Source: CBDDBX01 sp965225955
Lineage (GTDB): Bacteria > Acidobacteriota > Aminicenantia > UBA2199
Reading direction: 5' to 3'
NCBI GenBank assembly: GCA_965225955.1
Contig: CBDDBX010000033.1
Span: 1-62,229, forward strand
DNA: 62,229 bases
A program made the position numbers and the translations under genes. Below are positions 16,745 through 26,030 of this stretch, piece by piece (position 1 is the stretch's first letter; each line of letters starts with the position of its first letter). The notes under the pieces were generated by a model. That model did not search any database, was not told the DNA's origin, and saw only the letters and a list, made by a program, of their open reading frames with translations.

Positions 16745-17104
16745 CTACACCGGACGTGTAGGATCTATTTTCAACTCTTTCATCTGGATTATTGCACTAC
16801 TGCCTCTGGCATTGGCAGAAATATCTCCATATGAATCAACTACCATATAGATATACCCTTCACCATCATAACGGTTGTAAAGTTCAATACTCTTGTATCT
16901 TACCAGCGCTCCCAGAGAACCTTTAAGAGGGAACTCCTTTAATATTGCTTCCCTAAGGTCAAAAAATTTAAGGTCCCCCATACCAGGTATATGAATATGC
17001 CCGTCAAAATGGCCCAGCTCCAGAAACTGAGCAGGATTTATTATCATACCGTTACTTGCAGTAAGACTGTATCTGTAGTTGTTTGTAATACCTACTTTAT
17101 ACAT
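16745..17104 (-). CDS. Small unknown protein, second of a tandem pair
   Basis: A 119-residue protein without signal peptide or recognised domain, clearly paralogous to its neighbour at 17117-17476 (shared LGHF.G.I..PGMG....F.DL, then RYK..E.YNRY.GEG.I, Y.GD...NARGSS, and a final PV; both exactly 119 residues). The regular beta-strand pattern with Gly and Asn turns suggests a small beta-sandwich. It follows its twin by 12 bp in the same transcript. Function unknown. Confidence 0.75.
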   Translation of the reverse strand: MYKVGITNNYRYSLTASNGMIINPAQFLELGHFDGHIHIPGMGDLKFFDLREAILKEFPLKGSLGALVRYKSIELYNRYDGEGYIYMVVDSYGDISANARGSSAIIQMKELKIDPTRPV

Positions 17105-17116
17105 AGCATCCCCTTA

Positions 17117-17476
17117 TCAGACAGGATACTGCTTATCTATAGTAAGCTCTTTTAAACCTATCAGTTTACTACTGCCTCTGGCATTGACAACAAGATCACC
17201 GTATTTATTCAGCATCAGTACAATATGCCCCTCTCCTTCGTAGCGATTGTAAACTTCAAGGTTTTTATAACGGAGAAGTACTCCCCAGGTTTCTTTAAGA
17301 TCGTATCCTTTGATTTTGTTCTTCCCCAGATCCTGGAAATTGATATATCCCATACCCGGAACATCAATATAGCCTGTAAAATGCCCAAGTCCATAGCTCT
17401 GACCACATTTTAATACTCTTCCATCACTGGTTTTAAGATCATGGTTGTAGTGAATAGTAATGTCTGCACTATACAT
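17117..17476 (-). CDS. Small unknown protein, first of a tandem pair
   Basis: A 119-residue twin of the gene at 16745-17104, roughly 40% identical by eye, with the same length and the same conserved NARGSS motif near residue 98. It begins 47 bp after the stop of the 1997-residue secreted protein, behind a GGAGG ribosome site, so it is probably cotranscribed with it. Neither twin has an export signal. A cytoplasmic partner role for the large protein is only a guess. Confidence 0.75.
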   Translation of the reverse strand: MYSADITIHYNHDLKTSDGRVLKCGQSYGLGHFTGYIDVPGMGYINFQDLGKNKIKGYDLKETWGVLLRYKNLEVYNRYEGEGHIVLMLNKYGDLVVNARGSSKLIGLKELTIDKQYPV

Positions 17477-17523
17477 TCTCCGTTCCTCCTTTTACATCTC
17501 TTAATATTTGTTTCCTGATAAAA

Positions 17524-20500
17524 TCAGATCTCAACCTCTCTTGAAGTTTCAATTTTCTCACCAGAGATATTATACACATCGATACGGCACTTGCACTTTT
17601 CACCAGAAGGAAGGTACTTGTGAGTCCATTTATAGATGCCATTATTCAGCTCATTACGGTTAAACTCCTTAACTACTGAGTAATCTCCACCATCTCCCTT
17701 AACCTGAACTTTGAAAATAAGAGCACCCTCTTCTACAATATCTGTAACCTCTACCTTCATTTCTGCATACTCTTTTGTTACAAGCCAGGCCTTTTCCTTA
17801 AGTCGCTCAGATTCTATGCTGATTTTCATTCCGGCAACTTTTATCTCTTCCTCAATCTTACTTTCAGATCCATTTTCAAACTCCACAACTGCAGACAGAG
17901 TATAACCTCCGGGGGTTACTGTTGAGCTATCCCACTCAATAACATATACATACTTGTTATTGGTACTCTCACTGCTACTGCCACGGGTTACAGAAGCGAT
18001 ATCTTCAAATAACTCTCTATCTACAGTTACCCTGTTGTTTAAAAGATAACCTATCCGGGAGCTATTACCTGATCTACCGAGGAACTGCAAACCCTCTTCC
18101 CCTTTCCAGAATTTTTGCACCTCAATTCCCATAGTCTCTATAAGAGTGGCGGAAGACGTGTCTCTATTATATAACAGAAGCTCTGAAGAACCGTTAACAC
18201 TACCTGATACATAGATTCCGACTTCACTTACCGCAATATCATTGATTGAATCAAATACAGAAGTCTCAATATCAATCTGCCTGTTTTCATCTCCACTATC
18301 TCTGTAAAGTTTCAGGTGATCTGTTGTACCAGCGAGCCATATAGTTCCATCTGAGTCAGCTGTTGCAGATTCAACCCGGTCACTGATATTGTAACTACCA
18401 ACACGACTTCCTGAACTATTGTAGCGATTAACTACGACTGACTTATTACTACCAGCTGTTACAACTACAAAATCTCCGGTACTTCTCACAGCCCAGCATC
18501 TGACTTCTGAGTTTACAGTAAACAGAGTTCTGATCTCTCCATTAACCTCAATCCTCTTCATAGCCATATGTCCATTACTATCAGTAACAAAGCAGTGTGC
18601 TTTTCGCTTACCATCGAATCTGACAGAATCCATCATAAACATTCTGCTTTCAGAAAGCCCCTGACAGAGACCACTATCTGATATTCTCAGAAAATAATAG
18701 CTTTTTCCGTTCTTAAGTTTCACAGGACTGTTTAAAGACAGATAGTAGTAGTTTTCTCCATCCCACTCAATAGAGTTACAGCCCGTTTTTTTGTTAACCG
18801 CTTCAGATACATTACCGTCAGACTCTATACGTTTCAGTTCTTTACTACTGTTTCTGAAATAATAGTCACCACTATTAAGAGTAAAACCATCTCTGCTGTT
18901 TACAAGAGTTCCAACTCCAATCCTCTCATTGTCTATATAGAAAGTTACCTTTTCAACAGGATGTGGAGAATTAACTGTTACTTTAAACTCAACCTTTCCT
19001 CCAATACCATCTTCAGGATCAAGATCTGTGAATGCTGCATCAGCTGTAGTAATCTGTACCTGACTTCCGTAAGTTGTACCATAGCTGTTTCTTGCATAAG
19101 CTCTTACATAATAATTTGTACTGGCCTTAAGGTTTTTGATATTTAGTTTATAAGTACCTGCACCAGCACCGGCAGCAGTATGTGGAGAGTTGATATCCGG
19201 AGCAGCTGTTTCACTCCAGCATATACCTTTTTCTATTATATCAGTTCCAGTAGCACTACCTGTTGCTGTAAGGGATGTGGAATCATTAGCTACAACACTT
19301 ACAGTTGTAACTACAGGCATGTCCGCAGTAGTAGTAAAACTTATCTCAGAGCCGTAACCTGTACCTCCGCTGTTTGTGGCAAAGGCCCTTACATAATATG
19401 TAGTGTTTGGTGCCAGGCCTGTTAATTTAGTACTGAAAACCCCGATACCTGAAGCAGTTCCCAGATCTCTCTTCTGATCATCTACAGTTGGGGTACCTGA
19501 ATTATTCCAGCAGAAACCGTGGGCAGATGGATTATCTGAACCGGTATTCTCAAGTGAACCATTCAATACTGCTGCATCAGGGGTTATTGAAGTTGCTGCG
19601 CTGGTTGTAACAACAGGAAGTCCGACTACTGTTGTGAAAGTCACCTCACTACCATAAGATGTACCACCTGTATTTGTAGCATATGCTCTCACATAGTATG
19701 TGGTATCCGGCGAAAGTCCTGTCATTGCAGCGGTAAAACTTCCTGTTGCAGAAGTTGCTCCACCACTGGTTTTATCATTAGCTGTTGTAGGAGCACCGGT
19801 TGTATTCCAGCACACTCCATGGTCAGTAGGATTAACTGATCCAAGATCAGTAATATTACCATTACCTGTAGCACTGTTAACATCTATATCTGTTACAGCA
19901 CTTGTAGTTACCACAGGAGGAGATACAGATGTAGTAAATGTCATTGAGGCTCCATAAACTGTACCTGCGGGATTTGTAGCATAAGCTCTTACATAGTATG
20001 TTGTATTACCATTGAGCCCTGTAATATTTGAAGTGAAGGCACCGGTTGAAGATACAGCACCTTCATTGGTTTTACTGTCAGAAACTGTAGGAGTTCCTGT
20101 TGTATTCCAGCAGAAACCGTGAGCAGTTGCATTTGGTACACCTGCTCCTGTTATGTTGCCGTTACCTGTAGCTGTTGAATTAGTAATGTCAGTTGCTGCA
20201 TTTGTAGTTACCACAGGAGGTTCAGCTTCAGTGGTAAATGTTACCTGAGTCCCATATGATGTTCCGCCACTATTTGTGGCATAAGCTCTCACATAATAGG
20301 TTGTATAAGATGAAAGACCAGAAATAGTAGAGGTAAATGCACCAGTTGAAGATGTTCCTCCCTCATTGGTTTTACTGTCTGCTGTTGTAGGAGTACCCGT
20401 AGTATTCCAGCAGACACCGAAAGCTGTAGGATTAGTAGTACCAAGATCAGTTATATTGCCATTGCCTGCTGCTGTAGTTGTTGTAATTGAACTCACTGAC

Positions 20501-23500
20501 TGAGTGGTTACAACAGGAGGCGCAACTGCTGTGGTAAATGTTACCTGATTACCATAAGCAGTTCCCTGAGCATTAGTAGCATAAGCTCTCACATAGTAGG
20601 TTGTATTACCATTAAGGCCTGTTATATTTGAGGTGAAAGCTCCGGTTGAAGATGCAGCACCTTCATCTGTTTTACTGTCTGCTGTTGTTGGAGTACCCGT
20701 AGTATTCCAGCAGACACCATGAGCTGTGGGATTTGGGGTTCCCAGATCTGTTATATTACCATTACCTGTTGCTGTTCTTGCAGCAATTGAACTCACCGCC
20801 TGAGTAGTTAATGTTGGTGTAACACCATTGGTTGTAAATGATACCTGGGTTCCATAACTTGTACCACCACCATTTGTAGCATAAGCTCTCACATAGTAAG
20901 TAGTATAGGCATTAAGCCCGGTTATATTTGAAGTAAAGGCTCCGGTTGAGGAGGCTCCACCTTCATTGGTACTACTATCTGCAGTTGTTGGAGTACCTGA
21001 AGTATTCCAACAGACACCATAAGCTGTTGGGTTAGCTGACCCAAGGCTGGTAATATTACCATTACCTGTTGCTGCAGTTGTTGTAATTGAACTCACTGCC
21101 TGAGTGGTTACCGTTGGAGGTGAAGTTGCAGTAGTAAATGAGACCTGAGTGCCATATGATGTACCCGCAACATTTGTTGCATAAGCTCTTACATAGTAGG
21201 TTGTGCTCCCACTAAGACCTGTAATATTACCAGTAAAGGCCCCCGTCGAGGATGCTGCTCCTGCATTTGTTGTGCTGTCCCCTGTTGTAGGAGTACCCGT
21301 AGTATTCCAGCAGAATCCGTGAGATGTTGGATTTGGAATTCCCAAAGCAGTTATATTACCATTACCTGTTGCAGTGGATGCTGTAATGGAACTCACTGCC
21401 TGAGTAGTTACTGTTGGAACAACGCCATTGGTTGTGAAGTATACCTCATTACCATAGGAGGTGCCCGCAGTATTTGTTGCATAAGCTCTTACATAGTAAG
21501 TTGTATATGTACTTAAACCTGTGATATTACCTGTAAAAGCTCCGGTTGAAGAAGCTGCACCACCATTAGTTGTATTATCAGCAGTTGTTGGAGTGCCTGT
21601 GGTATTCCAGCAGATGCCATGAGCAGTTGGATTTGGTGCTCCCAGAGAAGTTATATTCCCATTTCCTGTTGCTGTGGTTGTAGTTATTGATGTAACCGCC
21701 TGTGTAGTTACTGTTGGAGCAAGTGGATCTGTTGTAAAAGAGACCTGGCTTCCGTATGATGTGCCTGCAGAATTTGTTGCATAAGCTCTTACATAATAGG
21801 TTGTATTTGGATTCAGTGAAGAGATATTTGCTGTAAAGGCGCCTGTTGATGAAGCTCCACCTCTATTTGCAATAGTATCTCCTGTAGTTGGAGTACCCGT
21901 AGTATTCCAGCAGAATCCGTGAGATATGGGATTTGGAACCCCAAGAGCAGTAAGATTTCCATTACCAGTTGCTGAGGTTGCTGTAATTGAAGTCACCGCC
22001 TGAGTAGTTACTGTTGGAACAACGCCATTTGTGGTAAATGATACCTGAGAACCGTAAACTGTTCCATCTGTATTAGTTGCATATGCTCTTACATAGTATG
22101 TAGTATTTGGAGAAAGTCCTGTTATATTTGAAGTAAAAGCACCAGTAGCTGAAGCTCCCCCTTCATTTGTCAGACTGTCACTGGTTGTAGGAGTGCCTGT
22201 GGTATTCCAGCAGACTCCATGAGCAGTAGGATTACTGCTACCAAGGCTCTCAATGTTTCCATTACCTGTAGCAGTAGTTGATGCAATTGAGTTTACAGCC
22301 TGAGTTGATACAGTAAGATTCGCTGCCAGTTCATAAGCACCTATATCAGCATGGGTTCCCTGAGGTCTGGATGTACCTATCTGGTCAGTACCTGCGTGAC
22401 CGTTTCCTCCTGAAGGTATCTTATCTATAGCATCACTCCCTGACAGTAGTTTATGAGTTTGAGTTGAGCCTCCATTATCTGCAAGAGCTCCTATATTTAA
22501 AGTACCGTTCTGAATATCCCCGGTACCCGAAAAAGCAGCAAGAGTTCCATCACACAGGTTATATCCACCTGTAACAATAGAACCACCATCTGCCTGGAAA
22601 TTTGCATCTGTCGGAGCTGTATTTGCAGCAAGTATACTGTTTTTAATATTAACTGCAGATTTAAAAGAAGTACCACCACCAGCATTTGCTGCAGTATTAT
22701 CAGTTATAGTAGAGTTGTTTATATTTAATGTAGCTCCTCCACCATCACTAATACCTGCACCGGTGTTAGCAGAGTTACCTGAAATAGTTGTATTATCCAT
22801 ATTAAGAGTTCCACTTATAAATGAAACCCCACCACCTGACGATGTACCACCGGTTAACTGGTTACCACTGAAGGTTGACCCACTTACTGTAACTGTACCT
22901 GTAGATCTGTAACAGAAGCCTCCTCCTGTATTGGTGGAAGTATTATCTTTAATTGTGGAGTTGGTTATTGAAAATGCACCTGAACCACCACCGGAATATA
23001 CACCACCACCCTCATTTGCAGAAGTACACCCGCTGATTACGCAGTTATTAATAGCTACTGCTCCGCTATAATTATCTATGCCACCCCCTAACCCTGAACC
23101 ACCGGTTACCTGACAATTACTTATAACACAGGACTCAAGAGTAAGATCTCCGGCATTCTCTATACCGCCACCGTAATTGTTCACATTACCATTGGTAATA
23201 GTAAGACCACTTATGCTTACAGTACCGCTACTAATGTTGAAGATTCTGCTGTTCGCATTACCATTAATCGAGAGACTACCCGAACCCGGACCTGTAATAG
23301 TAAGGTTCTTCCCAATACTCAGTTCTCCACTCGTAAGAGTAATAGTACCAGTTACTGAAAAATTGATTGTATCACCGGCAGATGCATCTGCAATAGCCTG
23401 TCGTAGCGAACCTGCACCTGAATCGTTGGTGTTGGTTACTGTAACTGTTGCCCCAAACAGTGCAGTTGAGACCATAATAAACATAATGATAAAAGTTCTC

Positions 23501-23517
23501 ATAAAAAGTTTCTTCAT
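17524..23517 (-). CDS. Giant secreted protein: beta-helix, 11 Fn3-like repeats, C-terminal domains
   Basis: A 1997-residue exported protein. A signal peptide (to ~22) is followed by a right-handed beta-helix (~25-395) that opens with the CSLREA-like GAGSLRQAIADA motif and closes with DIGAYEL, as in choice-of-anchor Q proteins. Eleven Fn3-like repeats (about residues 400-1495, DNA ~19030-22320) follow; ten are almost exactly 100 residues. Each has GNGNI...NPTAHG.CWNT.GTPT...TGAF...GL...TTYYVRAYATN...GT.YGS.V.FTT. The remaining ~500 residues hold a beta-propeller-like stretch and a final beta domain ending in EVEI. There is no LPXTG, T9SS or autotransporter-barrel signal, so the anchoring route is unclear. 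It has its own strong promoter and a ~250-nt leader. Confidence 0.88.
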   Translation of the reverse strand: MKKLFMRTFIIMFIMVSTALFGATVTVTNTNDSGAGSLRQAIADASAGDTINFSVTGTITLTSGELSIGKNLTITGPGSGSLSINGNANSRIFNISSGTVSISGLTITNGNVNNYGGGIENAGDLTLESCVISNCQVTGGSGLGGGIDNYSGAVAINNCVISGCTSANEGGGVYSGGGSGAFSITNSTIKDNTSTNTGGGFCYRSTGTVTVSGSTFSGNQLTGGTSSGGGVSFISGTLNMDNTTISGNSANTGAGISDGGGATLNINNSTITDNTAANAGGGTSFKSAVNIKNSILAANTAPTDANFQADGGSIVTGGYNLCDGTLAAFSGTGDIQNGTLNIGALADNGGSTQTHKLLSGSDAIDKIPSGGNGHAGTDQIGTSRPQGTHADIGAYELAANLTVSTQAVNSIASTTATGNGNIESLGSSNPTAHGVCWNTTGTPTTSDSLTNEGGASATGAFTSNITGLSPNTTYYVRAYATNTDGTVYGSQVSFTTNGVVPTVTTQAVTSITATSATGNGNLTALGVPNPISHGFCWNTTGTPTTGDTIANRGGASSTGAFTANISSLNPNTTYYVRAYATNSAGTSYGSQVSFTTDPLAPTVTTQAVTSITTTTATGNGNITSLGAPNPTAHGICWNTTGTPTTADNTTNGGAASSTGAFTGNITGLSTYTTYYVRAYATNTAGTSYGNEVYFTTNGVVPTVTTQAVSSITASTATGNGNITALGIPNPTSHGFCWNTTGTPTTGDSTTNAGAASSTGAFTGNITGLSGSTTYYVRAYATNVAGTSYGTQVSFTTATSPPTVTTQAVSSITTTAATGNGNITSLGSANPTAYGVCWNTSGTPTTADSSTNEGGASSTGAFTSNITGLNAYTTYYVRAYATNGGGTSYGTQVSFTTNGVTPTLTTQAVSSIAARTATGNGNITDLGTPNPTAHGVCWNTTGTPTTADSKTDEGAASSTGAFTSNITGLNGNTTYYVRAYATNAQGTAYGNQVTFTTAVAPPVVTTQSVSSITTTTAAGNGNITDLGTTNPTAFGVCWNTTGTPTTADSKTNEGGTSSTGAFTSTISGLSSYTTYYVRAYATNSGGTSYGTQVTFTTEAEPPVVTTNAATDITNSTATGNGNITGAGVPNATAHGFCWNTTGTPTVSDSKTNEGAVSSTGAFTSNITGLNGNTTYYVRAYATNPAGTVYGASMTFTTSVSPPVVTTSAVTDIDVNSATGNGNITDLGSVNPTDHGVCWNTTGAPTTANDKTSGGATSATGSFTAAMTGLSPDTTYYVRAYATNTGGTSYGSEVTFTTVVGLPVVTTSAATSITPDAAVLNGSLENTGSDNPSAHGFCWNNSGTPTVDDQKRDLGTASGIGVFSTKLTGLAPNTTYYVRAFATNSGGTGYGSEISFTTTADMPVVTTVSVVANDSTSLTATGSATGTDIIEKGICWSETAAPDINSPHTAAGAGAGTYKLNIKNLKASTNYYVRAYARNSYGTTYGSQVQITTADAAFTDLDPEDGIGGKVEFKVTVNSPHPVEKVTFYIDNERIGVGTLVNSRDGFTLNSGDYYFRNSSKELKRIESDGNVSEAVNKKTGCNSIEWDGENYYYLSLNSPVKLKNGKSYYFLRISDSGLCQGLSESRMFMMDSVRFDGKRKAHCFVTDSNGHMAMKRIEVNGEIRTLFTVNSEVRCWAVRSTGDFVVVTAGSNKSVVVNRYNSSGSRVGSYNISDRVESATADSDGTIWLAGTTDHLKLYRDSGDENRQIDIETSVFDSINDIAVSEVGIYVSGSVNGSSELLLYNRDTSSATLIETMGIEVQKFWKGEEGLQFLGRSGNSSRIGYLLNNRVTVDRELFEDIASVTRGSSSESTNNKYVYVIEWDSSTVTPGGYTLSAVVEFENGSESKIEEEIKVAGMKISIESERLKEKAWLVTKEYAEMKVEVTDIVEEGALIFKVQVKGDGGDYSVVKEFNRNELNNGIYKWTHKYLPSGEKCKCRIDVYNISGEKIETSREVEI
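19030..22320 (-). repeat. Eleven ~300-bp coding repeats (Fn3-like)
   Basis: The phrase gtattccagca recurs at about 300-bp steps (near 19804, 20104, 20403, 20703, 21003, 21303, 21603, 21903, 22203), and acataRtaRgttgt likewise. The outer repeats (nearest 19030) are most diverged and the central ones most alike, a pattern expected from unequal exchange or conversion in the middle of an array. Confidence 0.85.
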
Positions 23518-23958
23518 AACAAATCACTCTCTTAAAGAGGTTTAACCCTCTGTTTCTATTTAAACTTCTCATCCAATCAGAGAAGTTACATAAACCTTAA
23601 TAAAGATCTCACGAAAAAAACTGATATTTTCTTCTGATTTAAACCATAGTTTGTATTGAATATAAATCTGTTATTTCTGATATTGCGATAAATAACTCCC
23701 GCATTCTCTTTACATTGCATATTGCAAGCTCTCTTAAATTTACCAATTTTGTGAAAAATTTCACACTTTATGAATTAATAGTATTGAAACACAGAAGAAT
23801 TGTCAACAACTAAAAAATAATAGGCATTACATGGTTTTTATTAGTATAACAAACAGTCTTTTGTCTTCTGCTAATTATGTAAAGGGAGGGATGGTAATAT
23901 TACCCTGATCTTTTGAGAGAATTTGATTATATTTAAGATATTATTACAGATCTCTAAT
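23518..23958. other. Leader and promoter region of the giant secreted protein
   Basis: 441 bp without a gene. Besides the promoter, the ~254-nt leader holds an 8-bp-stem hairpin AACTTCTC...GAGAAGTT (23563-23587, 9-nt loop) and a 5-bp hairpin AGAGG...CCTCT (23536-23551) just before the start codon. Both could affect mRNA stability or ribosome access. No known riboswitch class was recognised. Confidence 0.5.
23751..23806 (-). promoter_or_regulatory. Strong promoter of the giant secreted protein, with adjacent palindrome
   Basis: A perfect TTGACA (23801-23806), 17 bp, TACTAT (23778-23783), with the start expected near 23771. A perfect inverted repeat GTGAAA-AA-TTTCAC (23751-23764) begins about 7 nt after that start, a typical position for a repressor operator (inference). 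Confidence 0.7.
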
Positions 23959-24432
23959 TTAAGTGTTAAGTTTTTTGTTTAGAATAGTGTCAGTATTTTT
24001 CATAAGCTCATCAGTTAGATAATCGGGCTTCAGTTTCCATATTCCTTTAAGAGCAGGCAGATGAAACCAGAGAAGCACCACTACCAGATAACCGACTATA
24101 TTAGGACCTGGCACTATTGCCAGAAGAATTGTAAAAGGAAGAATAAGGAGTTCAATAACAGAAAAGATCAGAAGTTTTGTGAACTCCCTCTTTCGCCACG
24201 CAGTAACCAATTCAAGGAGCCTGCTTCTTCCCGGTAGTTCTTCTTTTAATACAGGGGTAAGGTTTTTAAGCATACCAAGTGCCCGGGCTCTCTCAATGTG
24301 CTCAATAAGCCCAGGTAATCTTCTTCTCAGAACTCCCAGAAATTTTACAATAAATGGTTTTGCAGGTTTGAAGGATGGAGCATCAAATATGCTGAATGCT
24401 CCATCATTTATTGAAAATATAAGCTTTGTCAC
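23959..24432 (-). CDS. Small membrane protein of unknown function
   Basis: A 157-residue protein with a basic middle (VLRRRLPGLIEHIERARAL) and two hydrophobic stretches at about 87-105 and 110-123, joined by PGPN. The segment PGPNIVGYLVVVLL...LPALKGI weakly recalls the mitochondrial K+/H+ exchange-related (Mit_KHE1) family, from memory. It starts at a GTG 4 bp after the stop of the mannose-1-phosphate guanylyltransferase gene, so it is cotranscribed and perhaps translationally coupled. Function unknown. Confidence 0.65.
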   Translation of the reverse strand: MTKLIFSINDGAFSIFDAPSFKPAKPFIVKFLGVLRRRLPGLIEHIERARALGMLKNLTPVLKEELPGRSRLLELVTAWRKREFTKLLIFSVIELLILPFTILLAIVPGPNIVGYLVVVLLWFHLPALKGIWKLKPDYLTDELMKNTDTILNKKLNT

Positions 24433-24436
24433 TAAT

Positions 24437-25492
24437 TTACTTGAGTTCTTTCAGAACCTGCTTTACCTTCTGAAGCTCTTTAACATCTGCCACAAGAATA
24501 CCATCAGGAGTATTAACTACTGCTACATTGTCAAGTCCTATAATAGCAACAGGTTTCTCTTCAGTTGTAAACAGGAGAGAATTTTTTGAATCGATAACAA
24601 CACCTTTATCAGCAACAACAGCATTACCCTCTGAATCTTTATCATTCAGCTCGTATACACTTGACCAGGCTCCAACATCATTCCACTCAAAGCCAGCTTC
24701 ATACATTACAACTTCCTGAAGCTTTTCCATAAGAACATAATCAATAGATTCAGGCTTGATATTTACAAAAGTATCTACAAATTTATCTTTATCATTAATG
24801 CTCTTTTCCAGTTCAACATAACATTCAAAATAGTATGGAGAGTACTGTTCCAGAAAACTTCTGAAATTTTTCAGATTGTAGATAAACATACCGGAATTCC
24901 AGAAATAGGTACCTTCTTTCACATACTTTTCTGCAGTCTCAAAATCGGGCTTCTCAACAAAACAGTTAACATCATAAAAACCTGTTTCACCAGAACTCTT
25001 TTCTGAATTACCATCAAAATTGATGTATCCATAACCAGTATGAGGTTCTGCAGGCTTAACACCAGCTGTAACCATAACGGGCTCTGATGCTTTAACCAGA
25101 GCATCTCTCATCTGTTTACCAAAAGTATCCACATCAGGAATATAGTGATCTGCAGGAACTACAAGAACATTACCCTCAGGATTCTTTTCTGAAAGAACAA
25201 TATTTGAAAGCATGAGACATGGTGCTGTATTCCTGGGGCATGGTTCTGCAATATAATTATCAGAAACAAAACCAGGAATAGCTTCCAGAGTCTGTTCACG
25301 ATACGCTCCATCTGCGACAACAAATATATTTTCAGCTGGAATAAAGCTGTTGAGTCTGTCGAAAGTCTGTTTTATAAGTGTATCTTTACCAACAATTGAG
25401 AGAAACTGCTTTGGTATCTCTTTAGTACTATAGGGCCAGAATCTGGTGCCCTGTCCGCCAGCCATAATTAGTGCAAAGTTTTCATTTTTCAT
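24437..25492 (-). CDS. manC: Mannose-1-phosphate guanylyltransferase
   Basis: A 351-residue nucleotidyltransferase making GDP-mannose from mannose-1-phosphate and GTP. It has the N-terminal signature MAGGQGTRFWPYS (~10-22), followed by KEIPKQFL, the VVPADHYI metal-binding segment (~100), CFVEKPDFETA, and FEWNDVGAWSS near residue 270. It is the short, single-function form: the C-terminal mannose-6-phosphate isomerase cupin found in fused ManC/AlgA is absent. A free cupin that fits that job is encoded at 55131-55478, next to gmd. Product GDP-mannose feeds surface glycans. Confidence 0.93.
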   Translation of the reverse strand: MKNENFALIMAGGQGTRFWPYSTKEIPKQFLSIVGKDTLIKQTFDRLNSFIPAENIFVVADGAYREQTLEAIPGFVSDNYIAEPCPRNTAPCLMLSNIVLSEKNPEGNVLVVPADHYIPDVDTFGKQMRDALVKASEPVMVTAGVKPAEPHTGYGYINFDGNSEKSSGETGFYDVNCFVEKPDFETAEKYVKEGTYFWNSGMFIYNLKNFRSFLEQYSPYYFECYVELEKSINDKDKFVDTFVNIKPESIDYVLMEKLQEVVMYEAGFEWNDVGAWSSVYELNDKDSEGNAVVADKGVVIDSKNSLLFTTEEKPVAIIGLDNVAVVNTPDGILVADVKELQKVKQVLKELK

Positions 25493-25617
25493 CCATATTT
25501 TTTATCACATCTCCCGGGTGGATTCAATTAAATACAGATATAGCAGGTTGTGTCTATGCATTTTTATAATTAATCATTTCTGTTTTAAAATCAGACAAGC
25601 TACATATACTTAAATCT
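25493..25617. other. Divergent intergenic region manC / pterin dehydratase
   Basis: 125 bp. For manC, TAGACA...TATTTA with 16-17 bp spacing on the minus strand is a fair promoter. For the plus-strand gene a TATACT box lies 7 nt before an ATG that has no ribosome site, but no good -35 accompanies it. Confidence 0.3.
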
Positions 25618-25950
25618 ATGGAACTAAAAAAAAGCAAATGTGAACCCTGTCAGCTTGGTACTCCCCCTATGGACAGAGATAAAGCAGAAGAACAGCTTCC
25701 TGCTCTTTCTGAAGGCTGGATGTTAAGTGAAATGGGAGATATGATAATAAAAAAATGGAAGTTTAAAAATTTTTCAAAAGCTCTGAAACAACTCAATAAA
25801 TTTGCTGAAATTGCTGAAGCGGAAGATCATCATCCTGTAATGACTATAAGCTGGGGGCAGCTTGTAGTTTCAATTAAGACAGATAAGTCGGGAGGTTTAA
25901 CTATAAACGATTTTATTCTGGCTGCAAAATTTGATGATGTTGTTACCTAA
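25618..25950 (+). CDS. Pterin-4a-carbinolamine dehydratase
   Basis: A 110-residue protein of the PCD/DCoH family, matching the ~95-115 usual length. The catalytic EDHHPVM motif (~72-78) is intact, preceded by KFKNFSKAL and followed by the NDFILAAKFD end. It dehydrates 4a-hydroxy-tetrahydrobiopterin in pterin recycling; in bacteria without aromatic amino acid hydroxylases the same fold may serve molybdopterin or folate metabolism. No hydroxylase gene is visible nearby, so the partner pathway is open. The ATG lacks a ribosome binding site. Confidence 0.9.
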   Translation: MELKKSKCEPCQLGTPPMDRDKAEEQLPALSEGWMLSEMGDMIIKKWKFKNFSKALKQLNKFAEIAEAEDHHPVMTISWGQLVVSIKTDKSGGLTINDFILAAKFDDVVT

Positions 25951-26030
25951 GAGTAGTTGATTTATATCACTATACATACTACATACTGTTGTTAAACAGG
26001 AACCATTCCTATTAAATTAATGGAGATATT

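Noticed and set aside
19030..22320. CRISPR-like regular repeats
   Set aside because: The 300-bp period is an in-frame protein repeat within one open frame; there are no short direct repeats with unique spacers.
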